Source: Chromera velia (Eukaryota > Sar > Chromeraceae). From it: a stretch of DNA of 64,000 bases. A program made the translations under genes and the position numbers. Positions 26,338-37,766 of the stretch are shown one piece after another (the first letter of the stretch is position 1; each line of letters begins with the position of its first letter). The DNA lies in assembly GCA_018398765.1 (NCBI GenBank), contig JAHBMJ010001140.1, positions 51,636 through 115,635 of the forward strand, given 5' to 3'. Under the pieces are notes generated by a model. That model did no database searches. It was not told where the DNA came from and saw only the letters and a program-made list of their open reading frames with translations.

Positions 26338-29298
26338 CAGAGACAGACAGACAGAGAGAGACACAGACACAGAGACAGAGACAGAGACGGGTGGGGTGGA
26401 ATGAGTGGTTGGGGTGGAGGCAAGGAGATCTATCTGACAACGGGAAACAGGTTGTGTCGTATATCAAGCCGAGAGAGAGGAGAGGAATGTCTGCCTGCGT
26501 ACCTGTACTAGCCGCATCGTCTGTGCGAGTTTGGGGACAACAGTCCGCGCGATGAAGTCGCTGAAGCTCTGCGCGTCGAGCACGCCCTGCCAGGCGGCAA
26601 CGAGTCGTCTGACTGAATCGTCCGGACTGGGGGCTTGGCTAACGACTACTGCGAGCTTTGCGCGGACGTGCGAAAAAAGTTGGGATAACGGGGAGTTCGT
26701 CGCTGCCTGAGATGCACGAACTGCTGAGAGTGCGTCGTTTCCTGCTGCTGCTTCGATGAGCGTGTTGGAGGCGGCAGAGAACAGAGGAAGCCATGGGTGG
26801 ATCCATGAATGGAGGGGAACTGACGATGCACTCCGGGGGTGCCACTGATTGATACCCTCTGCAAGACGGGGAAGAACGCACGCTGCGATGAGTAACGCAT
26901 GGGCATGCTCGGAGAGCAGAGGGGGTTGCCATGCAGAGACCAGGGCAACAGCCTTCTCACTTTCCTGTACGTCAACCCAGTGGCGGAGAAGTGCGAGACG
27001 GATTTGTGGCAGGCAAACACTGGTGACTACTGCTCGGAATAGGGTCATTGTTTTACCCTCCCCTCCCACAGTATCCATCTTGTCTTCCGAGTCAGACTCC
27101 GTCTCTGACAGGAACCTGACCCACAGACGCAATGCCCGGGTCCCTCTTTCGGGTTCATCTAGAGGCTTCCACACTACACCCCCCGCCTTTCCCTTTGCCT
27201 TTACTCCCACCCTCCCTGACTCAGCAGTACCCAGCAACTTCTCAAGACTTGCTTTCACAAAAGCCGCACACAGAGACCCCACATCTAGGGCCTCCCATGC
27301 CCACAGCTTCGCTTCTGCTTCAGAGAAAGATGACGACCCGTTCAAACCACCGTCTTCCTTCTTAAGCTGCTTTGTGTTCGGAGACCTCCCCACCCCCCCA
27401 TGCACCCGAACCTGCCGAAACACAGAAACAGAATCCCCAAATTCCTGTTCTATCCGTGCAAAGTCAAACGAACCCCCACTGGAGGACTGCGGGCCCCCTC
27501 CTGGGGCTTTCCCTTCCAATTCATCTAGGCCCCCCAAAATCTCAGCATTGAGGTCTATGACCATGCTGTCATCGCCCCCCCCTCCGGGGTTCCCCCAGCG
27601 GGAAATGCGCCCAAAAACCTCGCGAAGGGCTGCGAGAGTCTCTCTTGCAACAGAGAGACGCTGGGATGCCTCCTTGCTCTCTTTTCTGACTGCGGTCTGT
27701 TCAGCAGAAAGAGAAAGGAGGCGAGACTCCAGCGCTGCTACCTGACGTGCGTCTGCCGCGATGTCTCTTGACGCTTCTCGCAGACACTGTTTCAAATTAT
27801 ATCTAAGCTCTTTCAAAGGTCCCTCAGCTGCCCCCCCCAACTCCGCTTCTTTGTGGACCAGCATCACGTGACTGTCTCCAATGGAGGAGGAATCAAGCAT
27901 ACGTGCTTCAGGACCACTCAGGTCTAAGATGCGCATTGCCGGGGGCGCACTGCGTACCGCACCCGGGGGGTCATTTGCGGACGACTGCCGGAAATCAGCA
28001 GCGGCCTCTTTGGCAATCTCTGCCGCTGTCTTGTAGACTGTCCGACCCTCCTTACCCCCCTTTCCCTTCCCTCTACCCTTCCATGCGGCAGAGGGTGCCC
28101 CGTCTGGAATTCCGTGTTTGTCCTTGTCCTTCTTTTTCAGGATGTCCTTCAAGGTCTTCTCCTCGTCGATCTTCCTGGCGACCTTCTCGCCGCTGTCCTG
28201 CAAAGCGCAGTCAGTCAGTCGGGAGGCAAAGGCGCAAGGACGTTCATCAACTTCCGTTTGTGAACAGGATAAGTCATCAACTTGGTCGGTCGCCAAGACT
28301 TCACAGGAAGAGAAACAGATGAGGAAAGAGACGGCAGAATGCAATTAGAGACAGAGAGAGACAGACCAAAGGACGAAAAGCCAGGGTGCACAAGCAGACT
28401 TTGAGGAGGAACAGGGCCACATACAGGCAGCAAACGAAACGTGGAGCCCTGCACAGGGATCGCAAGACGGTCCGGCTGAAAGTGGGATATAGAAGATGGC
28501 AGTCAGACCCATGTAATAAAGCAGGAAACATCCAAACAGCAGTCGATAGGCACGTGAATACTTCACAGCGATATCAAGCATACTGACCTGAAGACCCAGA
28601 CCCTTGGGACGCATTTGGGTTTCGATCGGGTTGGCAATCCCTGCGCCTCCCTGCCCCAGCCCTCCTCCCTTATACCCAAGCTTCTGCATCAACTTGAACC
28701 CGATTCCGTACGTCTTTTCCATCCGATTCTGCGTCCAGTCATTCTTTTCCTTCACGGTGGAAAAGTCTTCTCGAGACTTAGGTGCAGCGTCCTTGAATTG
28801 GAAACGCTCATCTATCTCCGAGTCGGAGCTCGAGTCTCCCCCATCCCCCTCCCCCCCTGCCCGGCCCCTCCCTGCAACCCCTCTAGCCCTCTGGCTGCCC
28901 TCAGAATTCGATTCAGGACCGCCTTCTCCCTCCCCACTACTCTCTTCGTCACTGCTATCCCCGTCTCCTCCTTGGCCGTCAGGCTGCTGCACGCCGGCTT
29001 TCTTGAACTGAACAGCGGGGGCAGAGCTTTTCGCTCCCCTGCCCCTCCCATCTTCGTCCTCATCAAAGTCATCGTCGGAGTCACCAGGTCCCAGCATCGC
29101 CTCGTCCCCGCTCGAGTCATACCCAAATTTTTCGTCTTGGAGAAACCGACTGAACTCGTCCTTATTCTTTAGCAAACGCTCCCCCGAAGCAACAGACGAC
29201 AAGGATGGACCAGGAGCAGCTGCAACCGCAGTGCCCGAACTCCCTCCCCCCTGCTGAGGCTTTGAGGCTGAGCTCTTTACAAAGATCATGCGACTCAT
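24999..29298 (-). CDS. TFIP11: TFIP11/Ntr1-type G-patch spliceosome-disassembly factor
   Basis: The family activates the DEAH helicase Prp43/DHX15 to release the lariat-intron spliceosome in the nucleus. Four exons, all joined in phase 0: 29298-28588, 28197-26503, 26014-25895, 25544-24999. They encode about 1,023 residues, against roughly 840 in human TFIP11. The order is an acidic N-terminal region, a G-patch at about residues 197-237 ([13 protein letters not shown], then GGGLG), a Lys-rich linker, a coiled coil and the GCFC-like domain in exon 2, and the hallmark block [12 protein letters not shown] split across exons 3-4 with [11 protein letters not shown]. The C-terminal block ends in [19 protein letters not shown] and [10 protein letters not shown], typical of the family. 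A poly-Pro insert (~residues 895-930) is lineage-specific. The start is the first ATG (MSRMIF). The homology is clear by eye along the whole length. Confidence 0.92.
25797..25866. repeat. (GAAA)n microsatellite in a TFIP11 intron
   Basis: About 17 GAAA units lie just downstream (minus sense) of the donor after exon 26014-25895. Confidence 0.9.
26268..26390. repeat. CA/GA/GACA microsatellite in a TFIP11 intron
   Basis: Runs of CA, then GA, then CAGA lie within the intron between exons 28197-26503 and 26014-25895. A shorter CA run at 26030-26055 abuts the next acceptor. Confidence 0.9.
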
Positions 29299-29850
29299 TG
29301 CGAAGACAATACAGAAACAGCGAACAAGGCCCTGCGAGACACTTCTGTTCAAGCCAGCTTTTTGTTTTCCCGACCAACCCGCAATTCTTGGGGTGATAAA
29401 TACAACGCTATGAGCCACTTATACGAAGACCACCAATCCGCAAACCTTCTAGATCCTCAACCAAGTTTGAGAAAGGGCGCTCATGCCGGAAGTGGCACGA
29501 AGAGACGACGGCATCGGTCCAACACTGTCCGGTCAATGAAAACCTTCTCGTCCCGACCACCTTCTTGCCTCTGTACCATGTTCACAGACTATAAACCCAT
29601 GCTGGAACGTGTCCGATTGACTCTAACACGTAGCAGGAAGATGCAGGATCGAATTTCAAAGGGGAAAAACACTTAGCTGCCAGCTGAGATTCTGCTGAGT
29701 CAGACTTTCCGCACAAATCCCCGCGCAGCACGCGGCGACGCGCGCGGCCGGACATGCATGGCCGGCCGGACCACATGCACACAAATCGCCATGCAGCTGC
29801 GGGCGGGCGCGGGCCACCGGCATATGCGCATCTGACGCAAGCAAGCTTGC
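29299..29850 (-). promoter_or_regulatory. upstream region of TFIP11 with a CpG-rich block
   Basis: The first ~400 bases upstream of the TFIP11 ATG are ordinary sequence. 29700-29830 is strongly CpG-rich (GCGCGC and GGCCGGCC runs), unlike its surroundings. It may mark the promoter, but no core element is visible. Confidence 0.25.
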
Positions 29851-32288
29851 GAATGGCCCCGGAAAGCAAGAAAAATTACCACTCGCGAGGGTTCAGGTCC
29901 CATAACCACCCTTTCCGGGGCCGCATATAGCAGATTTGCAATTTGCCTATGGTTTTATAGTGGGCCGTCCGGGGTGAATAAAGCAAATGTGTACCCTTGG
30001 TGTCTTCCAACACTTTATTTGAAACCTTTCTAATCTTATTTGGCCTTGGATTCACTTCATATTGTACCAGTGGGCACCACTGGGGCGTAAACCTATATCA
30101 CCCCTTGTGGCATATTTACAATTAAGGGTGGTCATTTCCCCTATAGGACCTGAACCCTTACGCTATCTTATGCTGCATGGTTGATACACGCAAGTATACG
30201 CAAGCTCTTGCACAGCACGAAAATTAAGATATCTGTAATGGTTTGATAAGTGCTCCCCACCTTAGTTTCCGGGACCTTGGTAGTTTTGATCGACACTTTT
30301 ATGAGCCAATTTGGAGCAGAACTTTCCGGGGCATTTTTTTGATACTATGCATGTGTGGGCAGCGGGCTTAAGAGAATTGTTTCTTAATTGCCCCCCGCTT
30401 CGCTTTCCTGGGCCATGCATATAGTTTGAGAATCGAAATTAAGTAGTTTTTTGGATTCCCTTGTATATGAACCAAACTTATGCATACCAAACCAACACAC
30501 GCCCAGAGAGGCAATAAGAGATCCTTGTATTTAGACTGAATAATAATTCAATAATTCAATATAAGGTGTCCGCTCCGTGGCTTCTCTGCATTCCCAAGGG
30601 TTACCCAAGGCTTCCTCCGTTTTTATGGACATTGGCAAGAGCTTAGGCTTAGGCTCTGACACACTATCTAGCTTGAAGTTTGTGCTTGTGTGCCTTGTTC
30701 TGTACTGGTGCCTAGACTAGTACTGTTTTTTCTGATTCTGTACGGCCCGGGGGTTGTGCATTAGTAGACATCTTCTAACCTCGCACGGACATGAGCGGGC
30801 GGGACATGAGGGGGGTCCTAATTAAACTAGACTCCGCCGCCCACACTGCACGATTTTGGCTTCATATGGGGAAAGGAGAAGAAAGCTCTGCCTTCCTTTC
30901 TTCCCGCTTCTGAACCCCATCCAACTCACCTAGGAGACGTCAGTTCGCCTCTCTAGACTCTCTCTAGCTGCTTGGTGTAGAAAAAACGACTCCAATACAC
31001 ATAGGGAGTGCAAAGAACAGACGTCTGAGCTCTAATACCTGAAGAGGCCAAAGAGGCTTCCCTGGACTCAGAAGTGAATAAAAGGCTGTGATGTATCAAT
31101 GATGATAAAATGTATATCGACACACTCTATCTGGTTCAGGTAACTTAGTTCCAACAGGAGACAACGAATGGTTGGTGCACTGTGGACTTCAAGTGACAAG
31201 TCTGCTCAGGAACAGAAAGATACACTCCAGGGGGCAGCCTATGTGAAATCGCCAGAAGACCTTTCTCTTTCTTGAGTGCCTCCAACCTGTATCTAGCGTA
31301 CAGAGGTACTGCCTAATACGTATACGATCATGTTCAGAGGGAATGAGCAAGACAGAACGACCTACCCGGGGAAGTGGAAGTCGATCAATGCTCCAGAGAC
31401 GTCATTTCACCACAACAAAGATACAAAAGAATTTTACCTTCCCACAACCAGCAGACACACCAGCAACCCATCCCACTGCCCTGGAAGGATGTCAACTGAT
31501 AAGAGACACTGGGCAAAATTGTCGAGAATTGATTTCGGGGCCTCCTGGTGAAAAGAAGGAATGTTGCTCAGGAGGCCAGAAGGGCCAATTCCTGACTGTT
31601 CGCAGTATGAACTGCCAAACCCATCCAAGCAGACCAGTGGTGCAACAAGACTTCACCCTGACACAGACACAAGCTGTCTGGTCTTAAAGGAGCGGAATGG
31701 TACGACTTTTACCACCAATACTACTCTGGACAACAAGAAGGAAAGCAAGGCAAGAGGGAACGAACTTGGCCCTCTGCAGACATCTATGAGCTTTCTAAGG
31801 TTTTTTCAGACATTTTGGTGATTTTGAGGGTGACCCCGGAAAGTTGTGGTCAAAATTTTGCCAGATTTGAAATGCCGGGGTCCTGACGATCATTTTGGTA
31901 GGTCGCGGGCCTCTGGGGCTACCAGGGCCGCCAGATAAGGCCATACTGCACGTTTTTGGCTTCGTATGGGGTCCTACCGTTTGATTAAGACCCCTCTCAT
32001 ATCCCGTCCGCCCACGTCCGTGCGCTAGCTTCGAACTCTAGTTCTAACTAACTAACTAACTAATTACTAGACTAACTAGTAACTAACTAATTAACTAACT
32101 ATTATTAAAGATATTCCGCTTATACTACTACATGTGATTCGATGATGTGAAAGCTAGTATAAAAAACTATAAGAGAAAGAACTTTTATATGTCTGTCTAC
32201 CAAAAGAATAGTTAAGTTCTTCTAAAGTTTTTTTGTTCCTCCATTTTTCTTGCTGATTGATTGCGAAACCGAGTGATCACGCACCATA
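29851..32288. other. repeat-rich intergenic DNA, probable mobile-element remnants
   Basis: Two 12-base arms (GGCCCCGGAAAG at 29855-29866 and its reverse complement at 29911-29922) form an inverted repeat. A 31-base direct repeat with three mismatches occurs at 30841-30871 and 31941-31971. GGTTCAGGTCC near 29890 recurs inverted near 30150. The only ATG-started frame worth noting is 31343-31687 (+, 114 codons, five Cys, several Gln/Thr), without a recognisable domain. CTAACTAA repeats lie at 32045-32100. I support no gene here. Confidence 0.4.
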
Positions 32289-35200
32289 TTATTTGTCACC
32301 GCTGCGAGCTTTTGCTTGTTCTTTTTTCTCCCTCTTCTCCTGCTGCTTCATCTTCTGAATCTGTGTTCCCCCAACTGCGATCTTCACGTTTGCGAGCATT
32401 GCCTGAGTGACAGCGTTGACATCAACCACCCGAATCAGCTCTTTCTCGCGCTCTATTGCTTGAGCGTCTCCTCCTGGCTGCAGACACAAAAAATAGCCAG
32501 GCATTTTGCTCGAGCTATGGAGATTGCTTTCACAGCCGAAGCGAATCCAAAGAGCTTGAGCAGAATGGATATGCCGTTTTGAGGAGCTCATCAACATTTC
32601 CCACTGAAAGTTTTCAAACATGACAGCACCACTTTGCGGCCCTCAATCCCCCGATCGAGGAAAGAAAGACACAAACAACCCGGGGAGGTCAAAGAACCAA
32701 AAAAAAAAAAGAAGATGCAGGGCCGGGGAGGAGAATGAGATGAGACAGACAGAGGGCCAAGGACAGGAATTAAAACAAAATCGATCCGACCTGTGATGTG
32801 AGCATCAGTTTGATGCATTGCTGTGCCGCCTTTCCCTTCTTTTCCTGTCCGGGTTGTAGCTTCACCTTGTATCTGTACGACGACAAGGTGCTGTAGGGGG
32901 CTACCACGGGGACCGCCGCGACCAACGAATCAACGGCCACGGGTAGGGCGGTCAGGGAGTCAAGCTCAGACAGCCGCACCTGCAAAATTGGCGCGGGAGG
33001 GAAGAAAACCCCACAAGACAGATGCAGAGAAATATTCGAACGGTCAAGAGAAGACTGCACCACTTATTTATTTCAGATTTCCGTAAAGACAAGAATGCGG
33101 AAAGCAGATTCGAAAGCAAAAAGAACGTCAAAGTCATTGTACGGGGCCAACTTGTGACGTATACGCACTAGTCTGCCAATAAAGACTGCTGCATGCATGC
33201 ATGCAAGCAGGGACCCTGCGCCGAATTCTCAAAACTCCGGTTTCCACATGCAGGCCCGGCCTTGCTCTCTCCCTCTCTCTCTCATCTATCTACCCCCGAT
33301 GCCCCCCGGCCCCTGCCTGACCCCCCTACCTTCATTTCCTCTTCAATCACGGCGTCGTCCTCCTCCTCGAGAACCTGCCGGACCTCTTCTCGCTCCTTGC
33401 GGGCGGCCTGCAAGGCGTAATCAAACAGTTCCTTTCGTCTAGAGAGTGCGATACATAGAAGGTAAGTGAGAAGCTTGGTTGGTTCACACACGTCACGTGA
33501 ACAAATAGCTTGAAAAGAAAACACCCCACTCCCTCATTTCGCCTTTGTTTACTTCCTAGACACTTCCAGAAGGTAAAAGGTTCCGATCTCTGTCTGTCAA
33601 GCAGGAGAGGAGAGACACACGCAAGAACAAGACGCCTTCCTTCAAGGATGACGAAGAAGCAGATCGCTCCCACGGTTAAATTCCATATGAGAGGAGGGGA
33701 GAGGACAGAAGAAAGCCACGATGAAAATGGAATATCTGAAGCAAAAAAAAGATCGCGAAGGAAGGCGAAGGTCTGTGGAAATAAAAACAAAACGATTAAT
33801 CAATGGAGGCTCTCCTTCCGTCCAGCAAATTCCCCCCCACATCTCCTCCGCATATCCCAGATAGAAGACCTGCCTGACCTTGGCCTTTTCTCTGTCCCCT
33901 CCTGGACCCCTGCCAGCAGTGGGGGCTCCACTTCCCCCTGCGGTCCCTGTGCCCGCCTCCCCACCACCAGTGGGCGCGCCTGCCGCTCCAGCCGCTGACG
34001 CTGCGCCTCTTGGAGGAGGGTTGAAAGAGCTCTTTGGCTTGCTTGCTCGGGGGCTCTCGGTCTCTTGAGGTACTGGGAAGGATGGCGCTGCATTGGCGCA
34101 TCAGAAAGAAAGACTGTGCATGCGCAGTGGTTAGCAATACGATGGCAAACAATCAAACAAAGAAAGAAAGAAAGAAAGAAAGAGGCATACGTCGAAAAAC
34201 GGATTCATAGAAAGCTGTTGGGCACAATCAATGAAACGCGGCAGGTTGCATAACATCCACATCATTAGAAAAGAGCCAAGACCCTCTTGCAAGACTCACC
34301 TGCTGTTTTGCTGCTTGACGAATGGGCTGCTGCCTTTGCTTTGGCCTTGGCGGCAGCTCCTCTTTTCATCTGCATGTAAAACATTCGGACAAGTAAGCTA
34401 GTAAGCAGAGAGACAGAGAGTTCGAATCGGAACGTCCAACCAGACAAAAATTGACACGTGACACTCCTTTCTTTCAAAAGTTGCTGTACTGTCTGTTTCA
34501 AAAAAGAAGTCACACAGAAGGATGCTTGAAGCGAAATTGAGGGAGCCTGGTTGGGTGAAAGGAGCAGCACTTCGATGCTGACCTCTTTGGCTCCTGTAAG
34601 TTGCATTCGCAGCTGTTTTTCCTCTTCGTCCTGATCCCCGTACTTCTCCTTTGCCTTCTTCAATTTATTTTTCTGGCCTCTCGGAAGCGGCTTTTCCTTC
34701 GTCTTCGAGCCTTCACCCCCTGCTGATGACGCGGGAGGAGGCCCAGCCTCGCCCTGCTTCCCGCCACCACCCTTTTGGTTTTCTTTCGCTTTTGCCTTGG
34801 CCTTCCCTTTTGCGGAGGCTGCTGCTGCCGCAGCACCCCCGTCCTGCCGCTTTGGCGGCGAGGCAGATTTCCCCCCTGCTTCATCCGCAGGAGCCGAAGC
34901 AGAGGCTGGCTCAGGCCCTGGAGTCTCCTCAGCCACCGAAGCGAATCCGAAGGAACGGTCGATGGAAGCATCAAACGTTCCCGCTGGGCTCGCGTTACCA
35001 GACCGTGTGCCCAAAGGGTTGCTCATGTGCTTGAGGCACGAATGGGCAGATTTCTCCACGGACGTTCTCGCAGGTTTTGTCTTCTTCTCATCGTTGTAGG
35101 GGACAGATACAGGGTGGACCCTTGGAACCTCACCAGCTTCTGCAAATGAAATGAAATGAAAAAGGCAGGTGAGTGATGATCACTAACGCAGATCAGATGG

Positions 35201-35481
35201 GCAACAGAGTCGACCGGAGAAGCACACCCTCCCCGAATCCCCCAAACTTTCACTTACTGCCCTGCTCAAATGAGTGACTACTCACCCTCTCTCTCCGCCT
35301 CCTCGGCAACGCTGTCGCTCCCCTTCTTCAGGAGCGATCGAGGGTCAGGCAGCGTCTCGTCTGTGTAGCCTGCACGTGAGTCACACATACGCAAAAAACG
35401 TACCATGTTCACAACGAAGAGGACCCTGCACCTGACGACCGCCCTCTCACCCAATAACACACACATGGACACACACGAACG

Positions 35482-35517
<36 letters not shown>

Positions 35518-37730
35518 NGGCCCGCCATCCACAGACGACCTCCGTCTCGTTTGCCGAGGGTGCTCGCTGCTCGCCGGAAGGGGGGGCCGCGGTCCCCGGG
35601 GGAAGGAGCCTGACCTGGACGGAGGGAGCCCTCCCCTCCCGCCTCCACCTGCCGCCGGAGGTTTTCCCCCACCCAGACCGGAGGCCGCCGACCCCTCACG
35701 CAACAGCTGACGCGGATTGGGGACCTCCGAGGGCGCAAACCCTGCAGGCGCCGGCCCTCCGTCCACCGTGCTCGTCCGCGAATTCCGACGCCCCGCCTCA
35801 CCCCCCGGACCCGCTCCTCCGTCACTCCCGCTGGCCGACGCCTGATGCACGCGCACAGTTGACGTGTCTGCCGGCTCAGCCAGCAAACCCTCGACCTCCT
35901 TCACCGACGCGTGGCTGTGCGAGAGGAGCGCCTTCACGGGAGGCACTGTCTGCTCAGTGTACCCCTCAGGGACTGGCCCGTCGTCAGCGATCGACATCGT
36001 GCGACTCGACCGCAAAGACTGCGACAGCCGACCCCCTGACCGCCCCGACCGACTCACCACTGAGGGCCCCTCCGCCATTCCCGCCACCGCCGCCATTGAC
36101 ACCGGCCCCCCGGCCCCTTGCCCCTCCTCCGCACCTCCACCTCCACCGGCGTTCACGTCTCTGGTCTTGTCAATCACCTCAGGGGGAAGCCCGTCAAACG
36201 CGACCCCCAAAGGAACCTGAGGAGTTGGAGTCACAAGGGGACCCATCACACTCCAGTGGACGTGCTGCTGACCCTCAAAGGAAGCTGCTGCCGGGATCAC
36301 CTCGGGCACGCTCTCTGCTATAGAGACGCGCCGCTCTCGGCCTGCGTTGGAGCCTCTTCTTTTGCTGTCTGGTTTCACAAGAGAAGGGACCTTCGGATGT
36401 GCCTGCGACACTGAGTGAGCGTGGGGAACACTCGATGCCCGATTGCGAAAGGACTGTGCTTCCTCTGCCTCGCTGTTGCGACGGCGCTGATGAAGCTCTT
36501 TGCTCTTTTTGTCATCTCCCTCCCCCCCCGTGTCCTTTTCAAATCGCACAGAATTTGTGCTCGAGGCTCGGCTGCGAAAGGACTGTGCTTCTTCTGCCTC
36601 GCTGTTGCGACGGCGCTGATGAAGCTCTTTGCTCTTTTTGTCGTCTCCCTCCCCCCCCGTGTCCTTTTCAAATCGCACAGAATTTGTGCTCGAGGCTCGG
36701 CTGCGGAATGACTGTGCTTCTTCTGCCTCGCTGTTTCGACGGCGCTGGTGAAGCTCTTTGCTCTTTTTGTCATCTCTCTCCCCCCCCGTGTCCTTTTCAA
36801 ATCGCACAGAATTTGTGCTCGAGGCTCGGCTGCGGAATGACTGTGCTTCTTCTGCCTCGCTGTTGCGACGGCGCTGGTGAAGCTCTTTGCTCTTCTTGTC
36901 GTCTCCCCCCCCCCCCGTGTCCTTTTCAAATCGCACAGAGGTCGTGCTCGAGGCGCGGCTGCGGGTACGCTGAGGGCCTCCGGGAGGAGACCGGGGCGGG
37001 GGGGATCGGGGGGGGCGGCCTGAGACCGGGTCCGTTCCTGTTGCCCCCCCTGCCCCTCCTCCCCCTCCTCCCCCTCCACCGCTGAGGAGGATTGATTGCG
37101 GCCTCCGAGGTGCAGAGGCCATCGAGTGCGCGGCGCTGGCCACCGAGGACCGGCGATCCCCCCCGTCGGGCGAAGGTGCCGTCGGTGCGGGGGAGCTCTT
37201 CATACATGAAGCCGAGTTTCTCCGTACCGCTCGTCTGCTCAGACCTCCCTTGTCAGTCTCGTCGTTGTACGCCGTTGCGTGGGGGTGCCGTCGGGGAAGA
37301 AGACCCGCCTCTGCACGCACACACACACACACAGACACATACAAGCATATGCAGCAAGGGCCACAAAATAGAGGTACCGACTTTCCCGTGTCGTGTCCAA
37401 CTTCTGCGAGCCTCAGTTTGAGCAATCGCATTCTTGCAAGGTCATGAGAAACAAAGCAAAAAAAAGGTCGCGTGTCTTTTCCTCAAATGTGCCTGAGGCC
37501 ATCCTTAAAAGCCATTCAGCTTTCGTCGACCCACCCTCTCTCTCCGCCTCCTCGGCAACGCTGTCGCTCCCCTTCTTCAGGAGCGATCGAGGGTCAGGCA
37601 GCGTCTCGTCTGTGTAGCCTGCACGTGAGTCACACATACGCAAAAAACGTACCATGTTCACAACGAAGAGGACCCTGCACCTGACGACCGCCCTCTCACC
37701 CAATAACACACACATGGACACACACGAACG

Positions 37731-37766
<36 letters not shown>

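Noticed and set aside
26849-27745. 298-codon plus-strand frame
   Set aside because: It is antisense to the large TFIP11 exon, which has clear homology and matching splice phases.
29855-29922. tRNA-like hairpin containing GGGTTCAGGTCCC
   Set aside because: The 12-bp end stem is too long and no D arm or anticodon arm can be drawn; more likely a mobile-element inverted repeat.
35859-37085. long plus-strand frames in the NEMF insertion, some Cys-rich
   Set aside because: They are shadows of the repeated minus-strand exons; Cys-rich composition arises from antisense of Ala/Glu codons.
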